Shown: positions 1 to 11,419 of the stretch, in pieces
Layout: the number at the start of each line of letters is the position of its first letter
How positions within the stretch are numbered: position 1 is the stretch's first letter
NCBI GenBank assembly: GCA_023101725.1
Contig: JALJCO010012924.1
Location: forward strand, 186,001 to 250,000
From: Atherinomorus stipes
Lineage: Eukaryota; Chordata; Actinopteri; Atheriniformes; Atherinidae
DNA length: 64,000 nt
Direction of reading: 5' to 3'
Translations under genes and position numbers: made by a program
Notes under the pieces: model-generated
What the model saw: only the letters and a program-made list of their open reading frames with translations
Databases searched by the model: none
Told to the model about the DNA's origin: nothing

Positions 1-473
1 CTCCAACACATCTGATTAAAATCAAATGGATCCAACAGCCTTTGAGGTTTTGCAAAGTGACTCATTCATTTAAATCAGGGGTGTCAGCAGGGACACATGG
101 AAAACCAAGAGTCAAGGTTCCTCACCACCGACTTAGACTCTTCAAACCTGAATAGTTTACCAAGCCTACTGAGCTCATCTTTGAAAGCATGACATTTTAT
201 GTACCATTCAGTTTTGTGTTCTTCTGTCATGCATCCAGACCACAATTATCCAGACTCCCTGTCTTTACAGTATTTTCACACAACTTAATATCATGCTGAA
301 TTTGCTGCATCTCAGATCTGAGGTCAAAACTCTTTTGTGTTTTTCTTTTCTTTGTGCCAATTTAGTTGTTCAATCAATAAAGAAATTAGTTATTAATGTT
401 CCATCTGTACTTTAATCTTTTATATACCAATAAAATCTGACATCTTCAGAACATTTGGAAATTATATTTATCT

Positions 474-487
474 CCACTAGATGGCAG
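474..487 (+). promoter_or_regulatory. CTCF-like motif
   Basis: CCACTAGATGGCAG matches the CTCF core consensus well. Whether it is bound is not known from sequence. Confidence 0.3.
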
Positions 488-549
488 TGTTGTTCTTTGA
501 ACTGTCGACAGAAGACGTACTGTAGAAGTTGGAGATCACTTGAGTTATT

Positions 550-621
550 GTTGGTTATTAACCAACGATAGAGGGTTATCTGTTTTCATTTTTTAATAAA
601 AATGAAAACAGATAACCCTCT
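550..621. repeat. Two adjacent perfect hairpins
   Basis: Arms 550-557/559-566 (GTTGGTTA) form a small palindrome. Immediately after it, arms 570-593/598-621 are 24 bp, perfectly complementary, with a 4-base loop. They look like the remains of a fold-back element. Confidence 0.75.
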
Positions 622-639
622 TCGGGGGTCAGCCAGACA

Positions 640-770
640 CAGTGGCGCCATCATCGCGCAAAAAGGTATACTAAATGCATGCTAAATGGTCAGCATGCGT
701 GGCTTTTACGGGGGGGGGGTTAAAACCCTGCCTGAGCCCTCTATCATACTTGTCACACCAACAACACATC
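640..770 (+). mobile_element. Degraded tRNA-derived SINE-like repeat
   Basis: The block ATGGTCAGCATGCGTGGCTT, then a G run and AACCCTGCCTGAGCCCTC, resembles the A-box and B-box parts of a tRNA-derived SINE. A related copy is at about 14995-15100. Both are too worn to assign a family. Confidence 0.4.
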
Positions 771-2050
771 AGAGGGTATGTTTAAGCAGTCTTCAAAGTG
801 AACAATGACAGCTAAATAATACAGAATATTTCAGACCTTTGCTCCTCTCTTTCAAGCTCAAAAGTAAAAAAAAAAAAAAAAGTCAGCCATTTTTTTTAAT
901 GTATCTATTTTTGTGCTGTTGATTAAGAAGTGAATTTAGCTGATGACACTGTAAAATGTAGGAAAAATGAATGGGTTCCGTTGTATTTGATGAGAAAATG
1001 TGATGCTTTTAAAATGGGAGCATGTTGGACCAAGGTGTTTTCAAGCCACCTGGTGGTCATTTATGGTATTGCACTTTAATGTATTCCTGCATCAGCTTCA
1101 TGTCCAATGACACCAGATGACTACATCCAACTTTTCATCACTGAAAGGAAAATATTCTAACCACTTAATCCACTTACATAATAAATTCTGCATTTAACTG
1201 AAACCTAAAAGCTGACAGAAAATCTAAATGATTTTTCTGCAGAAAATAGTAATGAGGGTAAATAACATTTCAAGCTCAAAAATTTGCTCCCAAGCAACAA
1301 TGTGTTCATATAATCTCTCTTTTTTTTTTCTCCATAGCTTGAATTCATCTTTGTGCTCGGTCTTTTCATAATTCTGAATGTGTGCCTTTGTGTGTGAAAG
1401 TCTCGTTACGTTGCATGATAGGATTTCACTCTAGTGAATATGCAGAACGAGAGCAGTTATTATTGCTGGAAACCTGCAGGAAGATTGCACCGGCAGCCAG
1501 TTATCAGTGCACCTCACACTCTAAAAATACCCTCCAGATGACATCCTTTTGTGCCCCTTCCATCGGCCCCTTTCTCCAGCCATCAGCTCTGCTCCACTTA
1601 CAGCACAAAATGAATCTCCTTCCTGCTCGGCAGTCATCTGCTCCTCTCCTTTAACTTTATGTGGCAAGGAGGAAAATAAGTGGCAGACTGGGGAGTTATA
1701 ATGTTGTTAGGCGTTCATTCAAACATTGCTGCGTTCAGTTTGCTGCTGGAAACCGGAAACAGGGACGCTGGTAAATGCACCTTCTCTCTGAAGCTGCTAT
1801 CGCTGTTGGACAGAAGACTTTCTCAGTATCATCCACGGATGTGATTGTAAAAACATACTGGAAAACATTCTTCTAATTTTTTGTTTAATTTGTTGTTAAT
1901 TAAACTGTTGATTGCTGGCCAGGGGCTGCTTGTTTCCATGGTAACTTGTCTGCCACTGTGCAGATTGAAAGAATTTGTGTCCTTGAACCATTTTTCTGTT
2001 CTTTTTTTTTTCTCTTGGCGTGAAGTTTATACAATCTTGAAACAGCAATT
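771..2050. other. Intergenic, no gene seen
   Basis: AT-rich non-coding DNA. The open frame at 1382-1654 shows no family resemblance or coding signature. Confidence 0.5.
1046..1059 (-). promoter_or_regulatory. CTCF-like motif, opposite orientation
   Basis: On the minus strand the sequence contains CCACCAGGTGGC, a strong CTCF core. It faces the plus-strand motif 570 bp to the left (convergent arrangement). Confidence 0.3.
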
Positions 2051-2054
2051 TATA

Positions 2055-2055
2055 C

Positions 2056-2087
<32 letters not shown>

Positions 2088-2150
2088 GTATGTATAAAGG
2101 AAAAAATACAATAAGCAAAACAACAAAATATCAAAATAAAATTGACAGAC

Positions 2151-2215
<65 letters not shown>

Positions 2216-2227
2216 TAGAAGAGGTTT

Positions 2228-2263
<36 letters not shown>

Positions 2264-2276
2264 GGGGGGGGGGGGG
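2055..2276. repeat. Compound microsatellite (TA)n, (GATT)16, (TG)15, G16
   Basis: An AT-dinucleotide tract at about 2055-2097 is followed by GATT repeated about 16 times at 2152-2215, TG at 2232-2261 and an uninterrupted G run to 2276. Confidence 0.95.
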
Positions 2277-4067
2277 TAATTTGATAGCTTGGATGCTTTG
2301 TTTCAGAGTGTTTCATGCCATCTTTGATGTCTGATTTTTCAAATGTGCCTCCTTTTGCATGCAGGCATCAACAATGTGATCAATAGAGACAGAGCCTATT
2401 GCCTGCACAATTGTGAGGTTAAAAAGCAACTCAGTCTAAAAGTCACATAATAGATGCAGAAAAAGAAAAAAAAGTCACATACACAAATACTGCTGATAAT
2501 GCTGTTTTCCATCCAAACTTTACCGTCCCACCTGTATGACATCACTGAGCAGCAGCCACAAATGGATCCTGCGAGGGTCCTTCAACATAAACTCAGGGCA
2601 GCAGGACTCTTTTCTGAATGTTGTAAGGTACACAAGGAAGGCCCAGGCAGGATTCAGTTCCTAGACTCCCAGATGAGAGTCATGCATGCTTACCAGTCAG
2701 CCAAAGGGATATTCCAGTGGCCAAGCAGCCAGGGCACATGATCAATCAGAGACATTGTGACAGGACCCCACACTATCACATCAACATTAATTATAGATTT
2801 GATTCACTTATAATTGCTATAAGAAGTTTAATCTATACCATCATTTGTAGCAGGCTGTTTCCTAACTTCTGGCCAGATTTACACTCATAACTCTACTCTG
2901 CAGCAGTGTTGGGTAATAACACCATAAACTGTGGAGAAATGGTGGATGTTGCCTCCTATATCTAGAAGGAACCTTACATGGACCTACAGTAGATGCTGTC
3001 TCTTTGCTGGTTTGTATGGGAGACAGTGACCCCACTAAACATTTCTCTCTCTCTTTTAATTAAACAAACTTACCACCAGTAGTTTCATGTTTTGTTTGAT
3101 ATAAGTTTGTCAATCTTTTTTTTGTGACTTTTTGGCCCATTTTGAGTAAAAAATGTGTCAATTTAGACATTTAGAATGCAATAGAAAGGACACATGTATT
3201 CACTTTTTTTTTCTTTAAATCATGGCTTTTTAATTTTTTTATCATACATTACGCCAGCAGCTGTATCGTTGCATGGATGCAACAGCGATCAGAGCTGCAT
3301 TTTATGTGCTCCTGTCCTGCTTTTCAGCTTTCACAGACTGTCCATGTGACAGCTGATGGAATTCAGTAATTTCAAGGTTTCAAGGGTGATGAGTGAAGTG
3401 GCAGAGCGTGGGAGTGAGGCAGCAGAACAGCACAGTGAAGCTAGAAAACAGTAACTGCACAGAACCACATTTTGCCCATAGTGTATCTTGGTATTCGCCT
3501 ATTTGCATGTCCAAAAAGAACCCTTTATATAAATAAAAAAAAAAAAAAACCTCAAGTCTCTCTTAATTATCCTGAAAATCATCCTCCCTTTTCAAACTAA
3601 GTTTTTATTTCTGAAACAAACCATTTTTCTTACTTTTTGATAATAAGAAAAACAATGTTTTAATTTACAACAGATAATAAATTAGAAATAAGATTTGTAA
3701 TAATAATAGTAATAATAATAATGATGATAAGGATATGAAATGTTAAGTTGGCAATCATTCTGCAGTTACCAACCTGCAGGCATGGAGACCAGTGCATCAG
3801 AAGCACAGCACACAGTGCTGTAGATAAATGATGGTTAACAATTTCTGATGCACGTACAGAAAAATGAATTAATAAATGTAAAATTGAAACTTAGCAATTC
3901 TAAAGCTGGAATAATAATACTAATAATACTCTGAAAAAGCTGCTAAAGTTGTTCTGTAAACTTTGGTTGATGAGGAATGAAAGTTAGCTGGTTGTCAGGT
4001 GGATCCGTTGCTGGTTCACTACTTATAATAGTTAATCACGTATATCAGGGCAATGATTCTTCAAATA
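2277..4067. other. Intergenic, no gene seen
   Basis: Apart from a short imperfect AAT tract near 3700-3730 I see nothing recognisable. The 95-codon frame at 2454-2741 has no recognisable domain, and its poly-lysine start comes from an A run. Confidence 0.5.
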
Positions 4068-4500
4068 TTCACTCAGCAGCCATTGGGAACTTTATTGGGC
4101 ACATTTGTTCAATTGTTTGTGAACACAAGTAGCTAATCAGCCATTCACATGATAACTCAGTCCATCTAGTCAAGAAGGTATGGGGAAGACAACTCGCTGA
4201 AGTTAGCGTCAGAATGAGGAAGGAAGGGGGTTTAAGTGACTTTGAACATGGTATGGATGCTGGTGTCAGGTATGCAGGATACTCTTATCTCTGAATGAAC
4301 ACATCCTACCTTGAAGCAGATGCGTTACAGCAGCAGAAAACCACACTTGGTGCCACTCCTGTCAACTAAAAACAAGAAACTGAGGCTATAATTCACACAG
4401 TCTCACAGACAGTAGAAGATCGCCTGGTCTGACGAGTCTCCGTAGACCAGGTAGGAGGGGTTCTTGGCAAACTCCGGGCCCCTGTGAGATGTGGTGGAAT
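4068..4500 (+). mobile_element. Internally deleted Tc1/mariner relic
   Basis: The start resembles the fish Tc1 terminus that reads as a 'CACTTTATTAGG' type sequence, then follows the usual 5' part of that element (ATTCACATG, AAGTGACTTTGAACATGG) and jumps to a later part (TGGTGCCACTCCTGTCAACT, GCCTGGTCTGACGAGTCTCC). No intact transposase frame remains. The relic at 22283-23035 belongs to the same family on the other strand. Confidence 0.75.
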
Positions 4501-4574
4501 GAGAAAATCACAGAAGCATTATCTGTTGTGTTATAAATCAAGATTTCTAAGCCATCCAAAATATCCTGTGACAA

Positions 4575-4850
4575 AATAACAATGGATTAGCTCTCCAGTG
4601 TTTTAAAAGCACCCAAAGTCTTTTACACGACTGCCCCTCATTCAGACTTGGTGGCAAGTCGCAGCTGCTCTGGGAAATGTGATGCCAGTCCATGCCAACA
4701 ATACCTCCAAATAGTTGTACACATTTAGCAATACTGACACTGAAATATCTTGCCAAAGGATACAACAACAAAGACAAAGTGGGATTTGAACCCTTAACCT
4801 CCCCGTTATTAGACAATCTGTGTCAAACAGCTGAGCCACTGGCACCCCTA
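4575..4850 (-). mobile_element. tRNA-derived SINE
   Basis: Read on the minus strand, the head is GGTGCCAGTGGCTCAGCTGT, later GGTTAAGGGTTCAAATCCC. These are A-box-like and B-box sequences of an RNA polymerase III promoter. The body ends GGGTGCTTTTAAAACACTGG, the usual 3' unit of a fish SINE. Confidence 0.75.
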
Positions 4851-6680
4851 ATATAAAGAAAAGCTGTTTAACAGCTTGATCAGAACAAATTAAAACAACA
4901 AAGTCTTGAGTTTTGATTGTGCTTTAGTTTTGATTATGTGTTTTTCAAATGAACGTTTACAGACTTTACGGTGTTATTACCTGATTGTGTGCACTGAATT
5001 CATTCCTCATCATCTCCATTTAGTGTCTTATAGCCACTATCTCAGGTTAGCTGAAGTATTTTCAAAGGGAATCAATCATTTGACAGATTTTTGTGTCTTT
5101 CAACGTATTTTCTGCCCTCTGGTACATAACTTTATCATAATGCAGCTCCACATTTAATTAATTCTTCCCCATCTATTTAAAGCTGTTCTAATCAGAGAAC
5201 CAGCTCACATTTGATTTGGTCTGTACACATTAAAGAACACAGTGTAGCTCCTCTCTCTGAATTCAAACCCACCTGCTCCACTTATTTAAGATTTCAACTG
5301 TTTCCTCTTGTATCCTCTTTATAAAGACGCTGCGTCAGCCGAATCAGAGCGGCGCAGACATTTCCCACGAGACGGACAAATGCAACTAGACACACCCAAG
5401 AGCAGGAAAGTACTAACCTGGCAATTACAGCTGAACACCAGCTGTTCCACCACCCTAATCAACATCTGGAGCCACTGGAGCAGCTCTAATTACCTGTGAG
5501 AATTTATATCTTGCTCCATGTCCTCTCATATATCTTACTCATTTTCACAGTGTGGGTCTCTTGTGTGGGATTCACCACCAGCAGAACTCATTACAAGCAA
5601 TATGAAACATGATGACAACAACTGAGTGTTTATATGACAATAGTGTAGCAGGTTTTCTTGTAAATGCAGTGAGCTGCTAGTTACTGTAATGCTTTTTTGA
5701 TTATGTCACTTCAAGTTCAAATTTCTGGAAATATTTGGATGACAGTTAAAAGCAAACCTCAGATGCACCTTCCACTTACAGTAGAAAAAGTCTTTGTCCT
5801 AAAAATCCAAGCCTTTAAGGTTTTTAATCAGCAAAGGCTCTTGAATTATCTTAAAAGTTTAACTTCGTAAAACTTGAAGTCGGTGAATGATCATCTCTGG
5901 CGTGCACGTAATAGGTCGTGAATGAAATGAGAGCTGCATGTAAAGAGAAATCTTTCATTGCTTTCTACCAATCTTCCTTCCATTGCACTTTTATGAGTTT
6001 TTTTTTTTTCCCAGAGTAAAATCCAAACTACAGTAATTGCCTTGGAAACAGAAATGGCAACTCCCGCTGCTCTTATGAAATCTATAAATCACTCTGCCTC
6101 CCCAAACCACGCTGACTCTCCAGCATGATGCCTCCTCTCATTTGTTAAGTTAGTAGAAGTGAATGCCTTCTTCAGCTCAGCAGCCTCCAGAGGTGTCAAA
6201 GCATCAAACTACTGAACCTTCTTTCCACTGATTAATGCGTCTCCATCCTCCCTCAGTTTCAGCCCACGGGCCTCTGAAAGCGCTTAGTCGTCATTTATTT
6301 TCTTGTATGTCGCCTGAGGGACAGTGTTGGATTCAGCCCACGTGGCATGTTTAGATGTGTCAAAACTTGGATGATTAATGGTTTTCATTAATTACACTCC
6401 TAAGATAGGCACCATGATAAGCAATGCTTGTTGCCATTTGCAGGACTCTGATAAATAAACTGCTCAAATGCAGGGAAATGTGGAGTCTGTCAGCAACAAG
6501 ATTGCAAGTAAGGTCTTTTAAAATAATCACAATTAATCATCATTTTCTTGCAGAGGAAGGTCAAAAACCCAAATTTCCTGCCATGTCTTCAACCATATCA
6601 TTCCCTCATCTGGGGTTTGACAACAGTAACAGTTTCAATGCTCTTGTAACTTCAGACTTGTGTTGGCACCACCATCAACC
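4851..6680. other. Intergenic, no gene seen
   Basis: Non-coding. Short open frames at 4906-5157, 5308-5499 and 6424-6732 lack any family resemblance. Confidence 0.5.
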
Positions 6681-6689
6681 TGCAAGGGG

Positions 6690-7010
6690 AGTACGACACT
6701 GCAAGATTTGGTATCAATACCAGTTAAAATAAATGGCTAGAATCTTTGATACCGATATTGACACCAATACTTTTTAATAGGGCAGTCAAAATAACAGATT
6801 AATGCACAGATTAATTTGTGGAATTTATAAATTATTGTTTCTCATTAATACATTAACAACAAAGTCAAATCCGAATTTGACATCATCTCTACAAGAGAAG
6901 ATGACTTAGGGTATGAAGGTGCTGGGGTGAACTGAATTCACCAAAAATCATTTATCCTCCTAGTTTGTGATAGTTTTCAGCCTTACATTTAGCATTTTAG
7001 AATCAGGTGT
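6690..7010. mobile_element. MITE remnants
   Basis: A GATACCGATATTGACACCAA stretch and, from 6777, TAGGGCAGTCAAAATAACAG resemble the ends of the small elements also seen at 46510-47844. No matching right end is visible, so this is a fragment. Confidence 0.45.
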
Positions 7011-7049
7011 TAGAAACAAACACCTCACTGGCGCCATTTTGAAAACCCT

Positions 7050-7620
7050 TACCAAAAAGTAGTATATGCAAGTATGCTTGAAGTATACTTTTTAAACTTT
7101 AAATAAGATAGTATACTTTCAGTTTACTGTTTATGTACTTATCGGAAATATACTTAAAGTTTACTTTGCCTTTACTAATAAATATACTAGAAGTTTAAGT
7201 ATATTTAGCCTGTACTTATATTTAAACTTGAACGATATGCTTTAATAGCAGTACATTCATAGTACATTTTCACACGTGGTTTCTTTGTGACATACTGCAA
7301 GATGTACATTCTATCATGTTTTTAAATCCTATCTTGTAAGATTTAGGCGCTAGCTCACTCACACTTTGAAAACCCCTGTTCATATTATATTACTTTTAGT
7401 CTATTAAAAGTGCACTCTAGTATACTTAAAAGTGTAAATTTTAAAAGTAAAAGTAAGCTTGAAGTTTTGTAGGAGTAAACTAACAGTATAACAAGAAGAT
7501 TACTTTCAGTATACTTGAAAGTGTACTTTTAAATACTTGAAGTGTGCCAATTTAGTCCCAAGAAGTATACTTGTTAGTATATTGCTAGAACACTGGTATC
7601 AGTGTATTTGGTAAATAAAA
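7050..7620. repeat. Repeat rich in the palindrome AAGTATACTT
   Basis: Variants of AAGTATACTT and AGTATACTTAAAGT recur on both strands more than ten times in about 550 bp, with a less repetitive centre at about 7230-7380. Confidence 0.75.
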
Positions 7621-7640
7621 GTACACTTGGGGGATAAATA

Positions 7641-10600
7641 AATAAAAGAAATAAAGAAAAAAATTAAGTAAATTTGGAGGACCGGACAGGGCCTACAAAA
7701 CTTCTCAGCCCAGGGGCCCACCAGTAGGTTAAGGCAGCCCTGGCGAGGAGCTGATTAGGAGGTTTGAATGAAAAAATTCTAAATGATTAATTTATTAAAT
7801 ACAGCTATTTTTTCTTGTTACTGTTGTTTCAATGTTGCTGTAAATTCCTTTTTCTGTTTACATCCAAATTATACCACATTATAGAAATAACGTGCCTAAA
7901 GATATATATGTGTAAAATAGTTTAATATTTTGGCCTGCAAAAAAATATGCTTGGCCTGTGGTTTTTTTTTTTTTTCATCTCCCAGCCACTCACACACATG
8001 CGCCATTTCCAGTGAGTCTCCAGTGAGTGACTCTCCCAGCATCTTAATGCAGTCCTCTGCTTTATAGTCTGCCCAGTGGTCATGTAGCAGTGTGGTATGT
8101 AAGAGAAAGGAAAAAGGGAGGGGTGATGCATTGAGTGACATCAGAGGAGGAAATGCTGTTGAAACTGGATCAGTCGGACAGTGGGTCACTGGGTGGGGAA
8201 GCACCGGTGGTTCTGCTGAGCTCAGCTTACATCACAATGCCTTGTTTCATCAAGAGTCTTAATCTTTGTTGACAGTTTATATCTGCCGAGGGGTGTTACT
8301 TTGTCCCTAGAAAGCTTGATTCATTTTCATTGTTAGCTTTAAAGGCTCTTTTTTTATGTATGCAAGATAAACAGGCAGAGCGTGTGCAACAAAGAATATT
8401 TTTCCAAAATGTGTGGCAATGGAAAAGACAATACTATGCAAACTGCATATCACGAAGCAGAAAATATTCTGTGAGCTTCATTTGTTTAATGGAAGCAAAT
8501 TACATTTGCTTGCATATTCTATTATATTTTTCAAAGCAAGGGCACGTCCATGAGGAATTAAAATTGCGTACATTTGTTCAGGAACAGTCGTGGTTAATGG
8601 CATGCAGCCGGCATGCCTCTATGAAGCTCTGTAAATGTGTCAGGCAACAGCAGGGGAAAGTAAACTCCTATGGTCTCTCTAATTGGATTTGCACGTGTGG
8701 AAGAAGACCCAGATTCTTTCCAAACTGAAGACTGTACTTCACTCACTCAGGGTAACCTATTATTCAACTTTCAATGACTTGATTTAGGACAAAAAGCTCT
8801 GGTGCAGCTAAAAAAAACTGGCTTGTTCATCATGATAAACAGGGTTAGAAGAGGACGGTCTTGTTCAAGATGAGCTTTCTCTATGAAGCTTTGTACTGTG
8901 TCTGTATGGTGCATTAAAAACATCCCTCCAGTGTTCAATGTATTTTAATAGAATAGACAGAAACACCATTACAGAATATGGGAATTGATATTTGATGCAT
9001 GAATTGTTAACAATATTTCTGGTTAAATAGGAAATCAGATAGAAAGCTATTTGCAGATCCAGGCAAATAGCTTGGATCTGATACACCTGACTGTAAGCAG
9101 GACCAAACAGATGGATAGTTTAGGATGATGATGAGCAGCATATTGTGGATCCAGACCATTAAAACAACTGAGTGGGAGCCCATGAATCCTTAAGGACTCA
9201 CTTTGTTTTTACAGTAATAATCTGATCCCATTAAAGGGCTTATCTCACGTGACTACACAGAGAACATAGAAGTTATGGATCTCAGGATTCCTACAGTATG
9301 CAAGCTTATTTCTTTTACATGCTGTACTGTACGGTGCAGCTCATTTGTTTTCTGTTGTACATTGTAGGACCAAAAGAAAGGCCCTTACGCTTGTTTTACC
9401 TTCACTGAGGTTCCAGTGTTTTAGGCCAAGATTTTCCCCTGATATTGAAACAGGCCAAAGGGTTTATTGTAGCGAGAATCATCACCTCACCTGTGGGCGT
9501 AAGTAACTCTACAGTTGTACACACACAAACACACTTGTTCCATAAAGCCAATTAAAAGTCTAGCAGAAAATTTATAGCACTAGTTCCTGTATGAATATTT
9601 GCATGCATGAATAACATTCTGTGAGAATGACTAACAATGTTTAAATGAACATGTTTGCTGAGGGAGTTTGGATTCATAGATCAGTTCCTCTTTCTCCTCT
9701 GATGGAGCAGAGCTCTGAAGCTCCAGCCGTTATGATGTAACTCTGAACTTAAAGCCGGTCACAAACTCATTCAGAACAATAATCACTCTCTACTCCGAGC
9801 TCATAAGTCAGTTAAGATAAAAAGTATCAGCTGAATTCATAAGTGACACTCATCTGTCATGGCAGCTGCCTCAGCTTTACACCTGCGCTGAACAGCTGAT
9901 CCCACCCAAGACAGGGTACTGTGTCTGTCTGTAATGAAAACTGAAGCTGGGGGAAATCATACAAAATCAAACCTCACTGTATGTATATGCATTATTAGGT
10001 TGATATCTCTTGTGTTGTGTTCAGTATATGTTTTATTCCCACCAAAGAAAGTGTCTCCATCCTGCAGAAAGCCCTCTAGATGAAGGAAAGATCTTGCAAT
10101 GAATAAAACTTTTATGTTCTGTGATAATCAGTATTTTGCGAAATTGTCACTTAACTTTAAATCACTAGTCACAGTTATGACATTAATTTTTTTTTTGCAT
10201 CCGAAATTGGTATCTTAGAATAAGGTACAGATGCTTAAATGCACAAGTCAAGTCTATGTCTCATAGCAAAATCCCAATAACTTTATTCAAAACATAAAAA
10301 AAGGAAGCACTAACCTTTTTCAGAATGTCTACAAACTACACATATTACACTGATATGACTGAGCACCTGCATAGAAAATTAAAGCCAGTCAGAGAATTTC
10401 TATGCATGTGATAATGACGATGCTATCAAGTTCGTGATGACAGCAGTGTCAGTATGCTGGCTGGTTAGTGGACGGATCTGTGACATTGTCCATGGCTTCA
10501 GGGACAATTAAATGAGTCACACAAATTTCTGTTTTTGTGTTCGGTACTAGTGCAGAAAATACCACAGCTATTTTTCAACTGAGTACTTCCTGCAAATAAA

Positions 10601-11400
10601 AAGAGCAAAATGTGGCATGTTGCTGCTTTTCCTTCATATCTTAACCCTCAGTTGTAATATTAATACTTTTGTTTAACCTGTGCATTCTTTAATGTGGGAA
10701 GAGAGCACAGAATAGTCAGTTACATATAATGTACCCAAACAATAATTGTCTATTTTAGAAGAAGCAGTAATCATTAACCATTCTTTTCTTTCTGTTTGGC
10801 TTATTGATAATTCGGTGGGGATGATTCATCGCGTCGAAAAACAAACCCTTTAACCAAGAAAAATTCACTACATTAAATACATTAGCACTTTGAGCTCTGA
10901 GGAGGTCATTAGCATTCGCACATACTCGTTAATGCAGCTCTGAGGTGATGCTGGAGGTGTTTAACATGTGTGACATTAAAACAGCGAAACAAATGGCTTC
11001 TCATTTGCTGCTAAAAGTGAGACATCTGCAGTGCAGCAATGACTGCTCATGTGTTAATGCATTACAGAGATAACAAAATCTGTCTCCTTCAAGATTAGAT
11101 TGTAAGAGTCTGATCTGTTTTGCCTTTGCTTATGTCTTAGTCTGTTTTTCTGCCTGTTTCTCTGTAGTGAAATTTAATTTGTGATAGATATCTGCCGGAC
11201 CCTGCACAGACTTCTGATTTTCTTCTATTAGAAGTAATTGATGGACCATAATGGGGACAGAACACAGAAGTCAGTGCTTGTATGGATGTATCTGTCTTAC
11301 CCAGCATGCTTGTATTCTTCTTTATGGTGGTAATACAGTTGAAGTGTCTTTATAGTTGTTTAAAAACCTGTTGAACTCTTTTGCTGTTGTTCACCAGCAT
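7641..11400. other. Intergenic, no gene seen
   Basis: No coding exon recognised on either strand. The 132-codon frame at 8330-8728 and those at 7896-8204 and 8865-9086 show no domain. An octamer-like ATTTGCATGCATGAAT string occurs at about 9598. Confidence 0.5.
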
Positions 11401-11419
11401 ACTTATTTTCATCTAAATG

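Noticed and set aside
4750..4848. True tRNA gene on the minus strand
   Set aside because: A and B boxes are present, but the cloverleaf is not intact and a SINE body follows.
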